A DNA stretch of 64,000 bases from positions 372,001 through 436,000 of the forward strand of contig JAZKJV010000156.1 of NCBI GenBank assembly GCA_037367405.1, in the 5' to 3' direction. Shown one piece after another: positions 21,656-33,000 of the stretch. The notes below the pieces were generated by a model, which worked only from the letters and a program-made list of their open reading frames with translations, had not been told where the DNA came from and did not search any database. Position 1 is the stretch's first letter. The number at the start of each line of letters is the position of its first letter. The translations under genes were made by a program, and so were the position numbers. The stretch comes from Ottelia alismoides. Its lineage: Eukaryota; Streptophyta; Magnoliopsida; Alismatales; Hydrocharitaceae.

Positions 21656-24600
21656 TCACGCAAAATGAATAGGGGCAATATCAACGACCCGCGGCTCCTG
21701 ATCTAGAAATGGCTTGAGTCGTTGGCCGTTCACTCGGAAGGTACTCTCAGAAGACAACTCAGATATGTCGATGCTACCGTTGTCGTGTACCTTCCGAACC
21801 AGATAAGGTCCTTTCCATTTGCTCTGTAGCTTCCCTGGAAATAATCGAAGCCTCGCATCAAACAGCCATACTCTCTGTCCAATCTCAAAATGCTTGTGGC
21901 TGATATGAGAATCATGCCACTCCTTGACTCTCTCCTTATAATGTAGGCTTCTTGAGAAAGCTGAATCTCTAAGCTCCTCCAGGGCAGCTAGCTCTGCCCT
22001 CCTCTGGTCTCCTATACCATCTGGATCTATGAGAATGTCTGTAACTGCCCAGAGTGACTTGTGTCTCAGCTCAACTGGTAGGTGACAGGGTTTGCCATAT
22101 ACGAGGCGAAAGGGAGATGTGCCCAAAGGTGTCTTGAAAGATGTCCTATATGCCCACAAGACCGAGTCCAATAGCTGTGACCAATCCTTTCGGTCAGGGC
22201 GGACGACTTTCTGCAGAATAGTCTTGATCTCCCTATTCGACACTTCGGCTAGACCATTCGTCTGTGGATGGTATGGTGTAGCAACGCGATGATCTATGCC
22301 GAACTCGCTAGCAAGTGCCTTCACCTGGTCGTTGATGAAGTGAGATCCCCCATCGGAAATAAGAACTCGTGGAACCCCGAACCGCGTGATGATATGCTTC
22401 CTCAAAAATCTGCAAACTGTCCTAGCATCAGCGGATCGGGCGGGGATAGCCTCCACCCAACGACTCACATAATCCACGGCCAACAGAATGTACTCAAATC
22501 CCTGACTCTTAGGGAATGGACCCATGAAATCGATGCCCCATGCGTCAAAAACCTCACAGAAGTGAATGGGCTGCATCGGCATCATATCACGCTGTCCACA
22601 AGTGCCCATCCTCTGACAGTCAGTACACCTCTTCACGAACTCATCTGAGTCCTTGAAGAGGGTAGGCCACCACAAGCCGGATTGGAGCACTTTCTGTGCC
22701 GTTCTCCTCCCAGAATGATGTCCTCCTGCCTCAAGCTTGTGGCAGTAAGTGAGGACGCTATGGTGTTCCTCCTGAGGAATACACCGACGCCAGACGCTGT
22801 CCCCTCCTTCGTGGTAAAGGATGGGATCCTCCCAATGGTAAGACTTGGCCTTCGCTAGGAAGGTCTCAAGCCTCTGCCTGGGCCAATCTTGTGGGACTTT
22901 CCCAGCAACGAGAAAGTTCACAATATCAGCGTACCATGGGAGCGAGGCGATAGCAAGGATCGCCTCATCTGGGAAGGTATCTCTAATAGGATCAATCTGC
23001 TCAGAATCCTCAGGCTGCTCTAATCGGGAGAGGTGATCTGCCACCACATTCTTGACTCCAGGCTTATCCTTAATCTCAATGTCGAACTCCTGGAGTAGAA
23101 GGATCCATCTAGTCAGTCTGGCCTTGGCATCCTTCTTTGCCATGAGGTACCTGATGGCGGTGTGATCTGTAAACAAAGTCACTCTAGATCCGATGATATA
23201 TGATCTAAACTTATCCAGGGCAAATACTACGGCTAGCATCTCCTTCTCTGTAACTGTATAATTCCGCTGGGCGGAATCCAATGTGCGGCTAGCGTAGTGT
23301 ATAGCAAATGGTACTCCATCCCTCCTCTGTCCCAGCACTGCCCCTACGGCAAAATCGGAGGCGTCCGTCATGATCTCGAATGGGAGAGACCAATCAGGCG
23401 GCTGGAGGACAGGAGCCTCAATCACACACTGCTGGAGAGTAGCAAACGACGAAAGACACTTGTCATCGACAAGGAACTCGGTGTCTTTTGTCAAGAGGTC
23501 AGTCAACGGTCGGGCAATCCTGCTAAAATCCTGAATGAATCTCCTGTAGAATCCAACGTGCCCCAGAAATGATCGTAACTGCCTCAGATTGGACGGCGGT
23601 GTGAGTTTCCTAATGACATCAACCTTGGCCGGATCAACCTCCATGCCCCTGTTGGAGATGATATGGCCAAGCACCGTCCCTTGAGTCACCATGAAGTGAC
23701 TCTTCTCCCAAGATAGCACCAAGTGATACTCAATACATCGCTGGAGTACTCGATCTAGGCAGTCAAGACAAGAATCAAATCCGTCGCCGTAGATCGAGAA
23801 ATCATCCATGAAGACCTCCAAACACTCCCCTACCATGTCCGAGAAGATCGACAGCATGCACCTCTGAAAAGTCGCAGGGGCGTTGCATAGCCCAAATGGC
23901 ATGCGTCGAAAAGCGTATGTGCCGAAGGGACAGGTAAAGGTGGTCTTCTCCTGGTCCTCAGGAGCGATGGCCACTTGGTTGTAGCCCGAGTACCCATCCA
24001 GGAAGCAATAATGGCTCTTCCCTGCCAGTCTCTCAATGATCTGGTCAATAAAAGGCAGGGGGAAATGGTCCTTCTTGGTGGCTTGGTTGAGTCTCCTGTA
24101 GTCAACACAAACCCTCCAAGAGGTGGGTACTCGTGTAGCAATCTCCTCTCCCGACTCACTGATCACAGTCGTGATGCCCGTCTTCTTGGGCACCACATGC
24201 AAGGGGCTAACCCACTTGGAGTCAGAAATGGGATAAATAAAACCTGCACCCCACCATTTTGATATTTCCTTCATGACAACCTCTCTCAGGTTGGGGTTTA
24301 GTCGTCGCTGGAACTCACGCGACGGCTTCGCCCCTTCCTCGAGATAGATATGGTGGGAGCACACTGATGGACTAATCCCATGGAGATCTACTACGCTCCA
24401 TCCGATCGCCTTGCGGTTCTTTTCAAGAACCCCCATCAAACAGGATTCCTGCTCTCCAGTCAACTCGGCGGAGATGATGACTGGGTACATCTCTGGATCG
24501 CCCGCAAGGAATCGATACTTCAGCGAAGTAGGGAGCGGCTTCAGCTCTGGAATGCTGGGTGCCGGCAAATCTGGCTGTGGAAGAAACTGAGTGGAAGCTG

Positions 24601-27600
24601 CAAGGTCTGCCAAATCTGCCTGGGAAAGTGAAAGCATACTCTCGTAAACTGGATCGGGAGAAGGCGGCTCTACTGCACTGTCTCTGCTCAGCTCTGCATC
24701 TACCTCCTCCTCATCAATAGGCTCAACTGGACTCAAGTCTGGCATCTGATCATAGCAATCGGCCCAATCAGACTCTGAATCCGAGGGATCTGTATCAGAA
24801 ACGGTGGCATCAGTACCACCGGGAAACAAGGTGGCATCAGCACCACCACCACTAGTCATCGTGCTGCGATCGAGGACCGGCTCTGCTGCCGCAATGGTAT
24901 CCTGAACCAGGTCTGTGCTCTCCAGACTCTCCTCTGCTGTCATCTCTGCATCAGCTGTGTCTGAAAGTGAGAGGGTGGTCTGTGTCTCAAAGTCTGCCCA
25001 AGCTGCCTCATCATCTGTGATCACAAAATCACAGTCCTGGTGAATGTCTGGCTCTGCGTCTGTCAGCTGCTCTGAATCGGTACTCGCATCTGAGCGGGAT
25101 CTGAATCTGGCTCTATAGTCCTCGACCGTCTCTATTTGTATACTCTCGCCCTGGACGCGAAAGTACACCTTCCCGCTATCATGATCAGTCACCGCCTTGG
25201 CTGTGGTCAAGAACGGACGACCAAGGATGATGGGGGTATCGGTCACGGACTCAGGGATCTCCATGTCCAACACTACGAAGTCCACGGGGAATTGCAGACC
25301 CTGAATCGTGACGATAACGTCTCGTAATAACCCCTTCGGCCTCTTGACAGATCGATCAGCGAACTGAAGGACTGTCCTGCTCTGTCGAAGAGTGCCCAAC
25401 TCGAAGCGGTCGAGAAGGGCTGCCGGAAGAAGGTTAATCGACGATCCGCTATCTAGGAGATTACGGTCGAACCACTGCTCACTAATCTGGCATCTGACAT
25501 ACGGGGCCCCTGAATCTGGCCTCTTGGCTGGCAGTCGGTTCTGGATCGCAAAGCACGTGGCTTTGGTCAGCACATGGATCTCTGAAGTGTGGTTCCTCCT
25601 CCTCCTCCTGACTGTAGTCCTCTCTCTCAAAGATCTCTGGAGAAGGGGGATGTGCTGCAAAGCCTCCTGGAGGGTCAGCTGAATGTGAAACCGATCTATC
25701 ATGCTCTGGCTGAACTCCTCAAGCTCTCTCTTTTTTGGATCATTTTTCTTCCCTTTCCCCATCTGAAGGGCTCTAGGGAAGGGGATCACTGGGTCCTTCT
25801 CAGATGAAGGACTAGGAAAAGGTCTAAGCGGTTCAAGGACCGGATCCACACATACATCATGCACCACAGTGAGACCAAAAGAAAGTAAACCTTTTCCTTT
25901 ATTCATAGCAGAATTCTGAGATACATGGACACGAGGAAAAACAACATCTCTGTCTCTACAAACACCGGTGGCCTCAGTACCACCACGGGCTGGCTGCTCT
26001 GCTGCTGCTGAAGGTAGACGTCGTGCGGCATCAGTACCGCTGGCTGGCTCGGCTGCATGGGTGGCATCAGTACCACCTCCTAGATCTGGTGAAGCGGCGG
26101 CCTCAGTACCGCCGGTGGGATCAGCATCCTTGGTGGCCTCAGTACCACCGTCATCGTCTGGAGCGGCCTCAGTACCGCTCTCCTCCTCCTCCTGTGGCGC
26201 CTCGGGATGGTGCTCAGATGAGGCGCCGCCGCCTGCTGGGGTCCTACCGCTCCTAAGTGTGACAAAATCAGCATCAAATAAATCCGAAGATGTATCATCA
26301 AATGGGTCACTAGGATTGGCTGACTCAGTATGTACTACCTGCTCAGATTTCCTCTTGAGGTTGTTCGGATTGGGCTCTATCTGGGCTGGTATGGCGGCCT
26401 TCCCTCTCACCAGGTCCCGCATCTCCTGGCGGAACTCGTCCATCTCCCGTCTGAATGTGGCCTGCTGGTCCGTGAGGAGGCGGGCGATGTCATCCAAAGC
26501 GGGGCTCTCGTGGGAGCCCAACGGGTGGCCTCTCTGTGGGTGAGGCTGCTGGAACTGCTGTGGTGGGTAAGAGGGGTAGGGAGGAGGGTGCTGCTGGTAT
26601 CCCTGGTGAGCCTGCTGCTCACGTCTCCAAGGCTGTCCCTGCTGCTGATAGGGACGAGGACCGTAGGCTGACTGCTGCTGATACGCTGGGGGCTGCTGCT
26701 GCGGCTGGTGCTGGTCTCTCTGATGGGAGTACTGCCCTCCCTGTCCTGACGGCTGCTGCTGGGGCTGGCCACCACCACTCCCCCACCTGAATCCGGGATG
26801 GTCCCGTCGAATCCCAGGCTGGGGACGGTCGTACCAGATCCCGTTGACATCCATCAACGGCTCGGCATCCAAGGGGGCTGGTGGGAGTACTGCCAGAGGC
26901 TGGTCCGGCTGGTAGACCACCATCTGCATCTCTGGAGATGGTGGAGACTGGTAGGTGTGCTGCGGCTGCTGGTACGGCTCCGCCTGTACAAGGTGAACCT
27001 GTCTAGGCTGCACTGGGGTGCTGGAGCGCTGGGACGAGCTGCTGCTGCTGCCGACGTCGCCTCGCGACTGAAGACGGGGCTGAGAAGCCGTCTGTGCCTC
27101 CTGGAGACACATGAGCTGTGTCTTCATGTCGCTCAAGACCTGTGCCATCTGCTCCATCTGCGTGATACTCTGGCACTGCTTCTTCTCTATCAGCTCCATG
27201 CGGTCCAACTTCTCGCTGATGATACCCATGTCCGCAGCTGATGACTCTGCTGCTGCTGCTGCTACTGCGGACGAACTGGAAGGACCTGCATCTACCCGTG
27301 CTATCCTCTGGTACTGCACGGGTCCTGGCTGATGTGGCTGGGTCTTCTGGGTGTAGAGCCGGGTCTGGGACATCACCATGTAGTTCTCTGCCATCTCCTC
27401 AAAAATAGCCCAGACCTGGTCGTGGTCCTTGGCGAAGTAGGACCCGCCACAAGAAGCATTCACCAGGCCCTGTAGCTCTGGTGACAACCCGCTAAAGAAG
27501 CTCTGAACTAGGTTCGGCTTCGTGATGTCATGGTGCGGGCATCTGTCCAAAAGCTCTCTGAACCTCTCCCAAGCCTCGTGGAACTGCTCGTTGGGGAACA

Positions 27601-28516
27601 TGGAGAAGTTACTAATCAGGGCCCTCGCTGCATTCGTCCTCCCGAGTGGATAGTACTTGTTCAAGTACTCGGTACGGAGCTGCTCCCAGGTATAGACAAA
27701 TCTCCCCAAATGCTTCATCCAGGTGGCTTCTCTATCTGCCAGTGAAAAGGGGAATGCAATCATCCTGATCGTGTCCTGGTCCACATGTCTGTCGTGGACA
27801 GTGCTGCATATCATAAGAAACTCCTGGAGGTGGAGGTGGGGCTCCTCTGTAGCAAGTCCATGGAACCGAGGGAGCATCTGCAAGGTGTTGGGGGGGAACT
27901 TGAAGTCCCCCACGATAGCTGGAACCACCACCCAATGGTGCATCAGTGTAGATCCGGGATTGTGTAAATCCCGCATCGGTCTCGGTGGTCCTGCTCCTCC
28001 TGCGGCTGCTGCCGCTGCGGCGGCGGCCGCGGCTGCTGCTGCTGCTGCGGCTCGTGCCTGTGCATCTGCATCCGGGATCTCCTCGGGCTCGCTCTGCGCA
28101 TCTCTCTCTGCTCTGAGCTTCTCCAACTCATGCCTCATCTCAATCATGAAAGCTCCCTGATCGCGGAGCTGCTGCTGAACTGTATCAAGTGATGCGATCA
28201 GGGTGGAGTTGATCGCTCCCTGGTCTAGTACAATATGCTCTGGTCTACGGGAGTGATCATCAGAACTGCCTGCTCCGGCCATCTCGACGTCTGCAAAATC
28301 AAATGAGCCCAACTCAGGTGCCGTCAAATGAATCAGTCTCTCCTCGGGCTCATGTCTCTCGGGAAGATCAGAAAGGGGATCGAGGGGGAACAGGGTGGAG
28401 TCGTACTCGGGCTTGGAGAGCGGGTCTGAGCTCTCGCGAGCCAACCTAGATGATGAGGTAGACGCGCCCGAAAGCGGTGCAGCCAAAGGCTGCCTAAGAG
28501 ATCGTCTACCCATCAT
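21656..28516 (-). CDS. Athila gag-pol polyprotein, 2286 residues, intact
   Basis: One uninterrupted frame. Poly-alanine at about 156-172; gag domain about 210-400 (TWEQLRTEYLNKYYPLGRTN, VQSFFSGLSPELQGLV); Q/P-rich region about 560-680 with no zinc knuckle seen; a GGT(E/D)A-repeat linker about 765-850; aspartic protease with D1022-S-G in LLDSGSSINLLP; reverse transcriptase with FMDDF (D1571, D1572); RNase H starting MTDASDFAVG (D near 1718) and including TDHTAIRYL; integrase with an HHCC zinc site (HHSG...CTDCQ), D1996 in GIDFMGPF, D in LISDGGSHF and E in NGLAEVSNRE; and a C-terminal KWKGPYLVRKV segment. Athila proteins build virus-like particles, copy the RNA and insert the DNA. Length is normal for the clade when gag and pol are fused. 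The start is the first of two adjacent Met codons. No env-like frame follows. Confidence 0.95.
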   Translation of the reverse strand: MMGRRSLRQPLAAPLSGASTSSSRLARESSDPLSKPEYDSTLFPLDPLSDLPERHEPEERLIHLTAPELGSFDFADVEMAGAGSSDDHSRRPEHIVLDQGAINSTLIASLDTVQQQLRDQGAFMIEMRHELEKLRAERDAQSEPEEIPDADAQARAAAAAAAAAAAAAAAAAGGAGPPRPMRDLHNPGSTLMHHWVVVPAIVGDFKFPPNTLQMLPRFHGLATEEPHLHLQEFLMICSTVHDRHVDQDTIRMIAFPFSLADREATWMKHLGRFVYTWEQLRTEYLNKYYPLGRTNAARALISNFSMFPNEQFHEAWERFRELLDRCPHHDITKPNLVQSFFSGLSPELQGLVNASCGGSYFAKDHDQVWAIFEEMAENYMVMSQTRLYTQKTQPHQPGPVQYQRIARVDAGPSSSSAVAAAAAESSAADMGIISEKLDRMELIEKKQCQSITQMEQMAQVLSDMKTQLMCLQEAQTASQPRLQSRGDVGSSSSSSQRSSTPVQPRQVHLVQAEPYQQPQHTYQSPPSPEMQMVVYQPDQPLAVLPPAPLDAEPLMDVNGIWYDRPQPGIRRDHPGFRWGSGGGQPQQQPSGQGGQYSHQRDQHQPQQQPPAYQQQSAYGPRPYQQQGQPWRREQQAHQGYQQHPPPYPSYPPQQFQQPHPQRGHPLGSHESPALDDIARLLTDQQATFRREMDEFRQEMRDLVRGKAAIPAQIEPNPNNLKRKSEQVVHTESANPSDPFDDTSSDLFDADFVTLRSGRTPAGGGASSEHHPEAPQEEEESGTEAAPDDDGGTEATKDADPTGGTEAAASPDLGGGTDATHAAEPASGTDAARRLPSAAAEQPARGGTEATGVCRDRDVVFPRVHVSQNSAMNKGKGLLSFGLTVVHDVCVDPVLEPLRPFPSPSSEKDPVIPFPRALQMGKGKKNDPKKRELEEFSQSMIDRFHIQLTLQEALQHIPLLQRSLRERTTVRRRRRNHTSEIHVLTKATCFAIQNRLPAKRPDSGAPYVRCQISEQWFDRNLLDSGSSINLLPAALLDRFELGTLRQSRTVLQFADRSVKRPKGLLRDVIVTIQGLQFPVDFVVLDMEIPESVTDTPIILGRPFLTTAKAVTDHDSGKVYFRVQGESIQIETVEDYRARFRSRSDASTDSEQLTDAEPDIHQDCDFVITDDEAAWADFETQTTLSLSDTADAEMTAEESLESTDLVQDTIAAAEPVLDRSTMTSGGGADATLFPGGTDATVSDTDPSDSESDWADCYDQMPDLSPVEPIDEEEVDAELSRDSAVEPPSPDPVYESMLSLSQADLADLAASTQFLPQPDLPAPSIPELKPLPTSLKYRFLAGDPEMYPVIISAELTGEQESCLMGVLEKNRKAIGWSVVDLHGISPSVCSHHIYLEEGAKPSREFQRRLNPNLREVVMKEISKWWGAGFIYPISDSKWVSPLHVVPKKTGITTVISESGEEIATRVPTSWRVCVDYRRLNQATKKDHFPLPFIDQIIERLAGKSHYCFLDGYSGYNQVAIAPEDQEKTTFTCPFGTYAFRRMPFGLCNAPATFQRCMLSIFSDMVGECLEVFMDDFSIYGDGFDSCLDCLDRVLQRCIEYHLVLSWEKSHFMVTQGTVLGHIISNRGMEVDPAKVDVIRKLTPPSNLRQLRSFLGHVGFYRRFIQDFSRIARPLTDLLTKDTEFLVDDKCLSSFATLQQCVIEAPVLQPPDWSLPFEIMTDASDFAVGAVLGQRRDGVPFAIHYASRTLDSAQRNYTVTEKEMLAVVFALDKFRSYIIGSRVTLFTDHTAIRYLMAKKDAKARLTRWILLLQEFDIEIKDKPGVKNVVADHLSRLEQPEDSEQIDPIRDTFPDEAILAIASLPWYADIVNFLVAGKVPQDWPRQRLETFLAKAKSYHWEDPILYHEGGDSVWRRCIPQEEHHSVLTYCHKLEAGGHHSGRRTAQKVLQSGLWWPTLFKDSDEFVKRCTDCQRMGTCGQRDMMPMQPIHFCEVFDAWGIDFMGPFPKSQGFEYILLAVDYVSRWVEAIPARSADARTVCRFLRKHIITRFGVPRVLISDGGSHFINDQVKALASEFGIDHRVATPYHPQTNGLAEVSNREIKTILQKVVRPDRKDWSQLLDSVLWAYRTSFKTPLGTSPFRLVYGKPCHLPVELRHKSLWAVTDILIDPDGIGDQRRAELAALEELRDSAFSRSLHYKERVKEWHDSHISHKHFEIGQRVWLFDARLRLFPGKLQSKWKGPYLVRKVHDNGSIDISELSSESTFRVNGQRLKPFLDQEPRVVDIAPIHFA

Positions 28517-29985
28517 CTTGATCTGGCGAGTAGGGCGGATGAGATCTGGAAAAATTATGATCGAAAAACAAACCCCCAGTTCACCAACGCAACGCGAGCT
28601 GAAGACCGTGAAAGTTCGGTCAAATTATCTTGTCGATTTTATTTTGGTGAACACTCAAGATATCAAAGCGCTTACGTGACCTGTTGGGATATCCGCTGCT
28701 AACCCCAACCGACTGGCCCGCACGGAAGAGTCGGTAATCAGTCGGGTTTAGCCGCGGGGGGCTCTACCTAGTGTGCGGGTCACTCTCTCGCGCATACAAA
28801 CCAAGCAATGAGGGGGTTGCTCTCCCCAAAACAAAATTTTTAGGGTGAGCGAGTTTTAGGGTCAATAATCTTAGCAGTCCCAATTTTATGGTTACACTTT
28901 TTAGGTATTTTTCAAAGCAAACAAAAAGCCTAACGAATTTTTCGATTCTCCTGATTATTAAGTCAAAAACAGGGGGGAGAAGTCGAAAAAGCCGATGCAC
29001 GAGAAATCAATGATGCATGCAAAGTCAGAAATGCGTACCTGCCTCCAGCTCTCTACATGCAAAATGATCCGCGCATAAAATAAAGACAGAATGTAAACTA
29101 AGCTAAATGATGCAGCGGGAAAAAGCCGAGTCCTAGACGAGCAACTTCTAGCGCAGAACCGTCTAACCGGTCACCGACCTCCAAGCCAAAGGGTCCGGTC
29201 TTGGCTCGTCCCTCCCCTGCCCGACAAATCGGGGGTAGGAGTAAGCGCTTTACAGGACGAGCTACGGCACGTAGGCTATGGAGGCTAGCGAGTCGGTTAT
29301 TTTTATTATTTATTTTAAGTAGGTCCAATTACGGTTCTATAGGAACAGATATGCCTTAAGTGTGTGGATCCTACTCAATTACGTCACAATCACCAGAAAG
29401 TCCTAAATCTAGGGGCTCGACAAAAACCGCGAAAAACCGGCAAATGACAGTAAGAAAGAAAAAGAAAACCGCGAGAAAAGCCGCGAAAAACCGCAAGTCC
29501 TAATGGGTCCCCCGAGCACACCGGTGCTCGGCGAAACAGACCCGCTACGGTCACAAGTCCACAAAGTCCAAGAGTGTCATGTATTATTACAATTAATAAT
29601 GAATGAAATAAAAATCTATCCTAATACCTCACCCACTCAACTCTCTCTCTCTCGCTCTCTCCTGCGGCTTCGTAGAGAAAGAAGCCGCCTCCAAGTGCCG
29701 CGGCTGCACCGGCTCCTCGAAAGTCGCCTCCGCAGTCCTCGGGCCCTCGCAAGAAACAGAGAAGAGTGGTCAGTCCAGAAAGAATAATCAAATAATAAAA
29801 GAAAATACAAGTGAGGGTATGTGTGCAAAAATGGAGGTAAAATAATCACACAAAACAAAAATAAAAATAAAAATAAAAGAAAACAAAATAAAACAAAATA
29901 AAACAAAAAGAAACTATAAACAAAAGCCGCGAAGAGCCGCGAAAACAAACATGAAAATAAAAACAAAAATACTACTAAGCCGTGC
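28517..29985 (-). other. Inner Athila 5' leader
   Basis: About 1.5 kb leader between primer site and gag. The minus strand near the primer site is rich in T and CT words (A-rich on plus at 29780-29960). No gene is supported. Confidence 0.75.
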
Positions 29986-30003
29986 TCCCCGGCAACGGCG
30001 CCA
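29986..30003 (-). other. Inner Athila primer-binding site
   Basis: On the minus strand TGGCGCCGTTGCCGGGGA, three bases from the 5' LTR end; the tRNA-Asp-type site typical of Athila. Confidence 0.93.
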
Positions 30004-30006
30004 TTC

Positions 30007-33000
30007 TGATAACCGTCTAAGTGACTAAGGTAAAGGTACAAAATTGGTCGTTGCGACCTCAATCACTCAGACTAAGTATATCAAGAAAATTCAGACCGCT
30101 AAATAAATCAAAGATCAAAACAAAACGTGAAGCGATCCCGCTATGGGATTAACCTGGTATAGCTCCCAGGGTCGAACACAAGGAGCACGGGTTGGCCTAG
30201 GGCCTACGAAGTAGTAAAAATGAAAATAAAAGCAAAACAAAATGTTTTTAGTGGTTTTTAATAATTTTTATATTTTTTTGGATTTTTAATAAGTGAAGAA
30301 AATAAAAGAAAGTAAAAGCAAGCACACTTGATCAATTTATTTAACACACCAAAAATCAAGCAAAAATTCAAGAAAAATGGTTTTTATGTTTTTTAAGTTT
30401 TTAAGTGTTTTTGGTGAATTTTTGGGATTTTTATAAGGTATATTTTATTTTCTAAAAATCAAACAGTGCTAAAAAGATGAGGTACTGTCCAGCAAGGACC
30501 AAAACCCTTAAATAAAATATCTAAGGATCTCAACAGGTCCTGGAGGTACTTTTCCTATATACTAGAAGGAATAAGGAAAATTTGAGCACCAAAATTATTG
30601 TTTTTGGATTTTTAGATTATTTATTATAATTTTTATGAGTTTTTAGGTGTTTTTAGATTTTTAAGGTTTTTACTCAATGCAAAATAGCCAAAATTGGCTA
30701 GAAAATCAAACAACACACAAAGAACAATAACTAATTTTTTTAGAATTTTTAGAGGTGTTTTTATATTTTTTTTGGATTTTTAAACCTAGACAGTAGCTAA
30801 AAAAAGGTTTTTGAATTTTTAAAAATACTAAATAAAATCAAAAATGTCCTCAAAAATTCTCAAAAATCCAACAACATGGCAGGAGCCATGTGTCAAATTT
30901 TCATCGAATTTGGAGGTGGTTTGATATTTTATTCAAAAATATAAAGGGGGCACAGTGCACAGGGACTTAAGTGCAAATACCCGAAACTCTGGGGGTCCAG
31001 GTGCAATTTTCCCAGCAAATCACGCGCGTGGCGCGTGCCTGGGGCACTCAGGGACCTTCTTGTAAGAAAAATAAGTCCTTGGACCTTTTGGTAACTGGTA
31101 CCAAAAAGTCCAGGGGCTCGGTCGCAATTAACCCACTAATACACGCACATGTATAAATAAAATTCTCACAGGGGTATAAAAGCAAATACCAGAAAGTTTC
31201 TTTTCATTCAATAACCCAACAGAACTATAGGATAATAGATGCAAATAACCCAAACAAAGCACGTGGCGAAGCACGTGAGCTCACATACACAGGGGTATAA
31301 ATGCAAATAAAAACAAGCACAAGGTCCACAGTGCAAATTACCCTACGCAAATAAAATGACTAAAATATTTACAGGACTAGAAATTAAAGACTCAAACTAC
31401 GAGGGGGCCTAAGTAAATTACCCCTTATTGCGCCGACGGCTGGATTTGCGCCACGTGGATGATCCAACGGTCCTGGTGAGCTGGCGCTTCTCTCCTTTAC
31501 GCTTGAGCCTGATCGACGGTGCAGGGCGAGACACGTGGGGGATCTGACGTATGGCAGTGCAGGTGCCTCTCTCCTCTGCTCTGACGGTCCTGATCAGCCC
31601 CTCGAGAGGATCAACGGTATCTGCTCCTCCGTGGATGGACGATCGAGATGCGAACTGGAGCGGAGGGGCTAATCGGACGGTGAAGGAGGTTCCTCGAAGA
31701 ACAAGTGGCCGGCGAGGTTCGCCGGCCTCGTGTGCGTGCCCGGGACCTCCTCAGCTGCCTCCAAGTATCGGAGAAGATCGGCGGTGAGGTCCCGCAGCTG
31801 ATGGTGGCTTCAGATGACCCGGCCGAGCCCTGGAGGGGCTCCAGCGAGGTCGGCGACGGCGAGCTCCTGGCCTGGATGTGAGGGGGGCTCAGATGCCCTT
31901 CTTTTGCCCTGCAAAATGCACCAGAAGCTTCGCGGGTCGAGGGCAAAGTGCCTCGACCCGATGAAGCGACGTGAGGGTGAACGATGCGTCGGGGCGGATG
32001 AGCTCCGGCGAGCGGAGGATGGGGGAGCTCGAATCCCAGCTCCGGGGCGAGCTGGGTTGAATGAAGGGGCGTAGAAGGTGCGTCGGAGGATGGCGAAGGT
32101 GATAGTGTGCTCCGATGATCGAGAAGGTACGCGATATGGCCGGAATCAAAGGAACTCGTCGGAGATGCGATTTGGGCGAAACAGGAAATTAAACTAAATG
32201 GGCGAGCTAAAAGAGTACCTGGGTGGAGCGGAAGACTGTGCTGGAGCTTGGCTAGCTCCTGGTCGTTGCCTCGAAGGGCGTCAAGGCCTGAGGCTCGAGC
32301 TCCGGCTGAGTGGCGGAGCACGGCGGCGGAAAGCTGCCGGATCGATGGTCGGGGCACCCTCTCCTCACTGCAACAGGGGCAAACGCGAGCTGTCACCTCG
32401 GTGATTGCTCTGGAGGTCACGGGAATGAGAGTGGCGAGCCAAAGATGGCGAATGAATGCGGCGGAGCTCGGTTTTTATGTGGGTGCAGGTCCGGGAAGAA
32501 GAGCTCGGGTCCGGCTCGATTGAGCACGGATCCCTAGGATCGATGTCGGGCGAGATTCCCGGATACCTGGAGAGTAATTAGGACCTTAGATTAGGCGAAA
32601 TGGGGATCGGGTCTGGTAGAGATAAATGGGAGAAGTTGGGTCCGCGAACCAGACCCGTGAAAGGTGGTCCACAGGGGGGGGTTGACCGGGCGGTCAACAA
32701 TCCCCGTGGACCAATAGAAATCAGCCATGTCAGAAATTTTTATTTGATTTTTTTGGGCCTTTAAATGGCCGAATTTTCAAAAACTTAAAACATGAAATAT
32801 TTTTAATTTATTTTTTTTCTATTTTTTTGTGATTTTTAATTAATTTTTGGAAATTAAAATAAGGTATTTACATAGTATAGCTATACATAGGTATTTATAC
32901 AATATAGGTTTTTTTTTATTTTTGATTTTTTAATTAGTTATTTTTATACATTTTTATTCCTATTTTATATTTTATTTATTTATAGGATAAAATGAGGAAT

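Noticed and set aside
26023..28160. Many plus-strand frames opposite the Athila gag
   Set aside because: GC-rich antisense shadows of the intact 2286-codon frame.
29986..30003. tRNA-Asp gene fragment
   Set aside because: Only the 18 bases of the retrotransposon primer site are present, right at the LTR edge.
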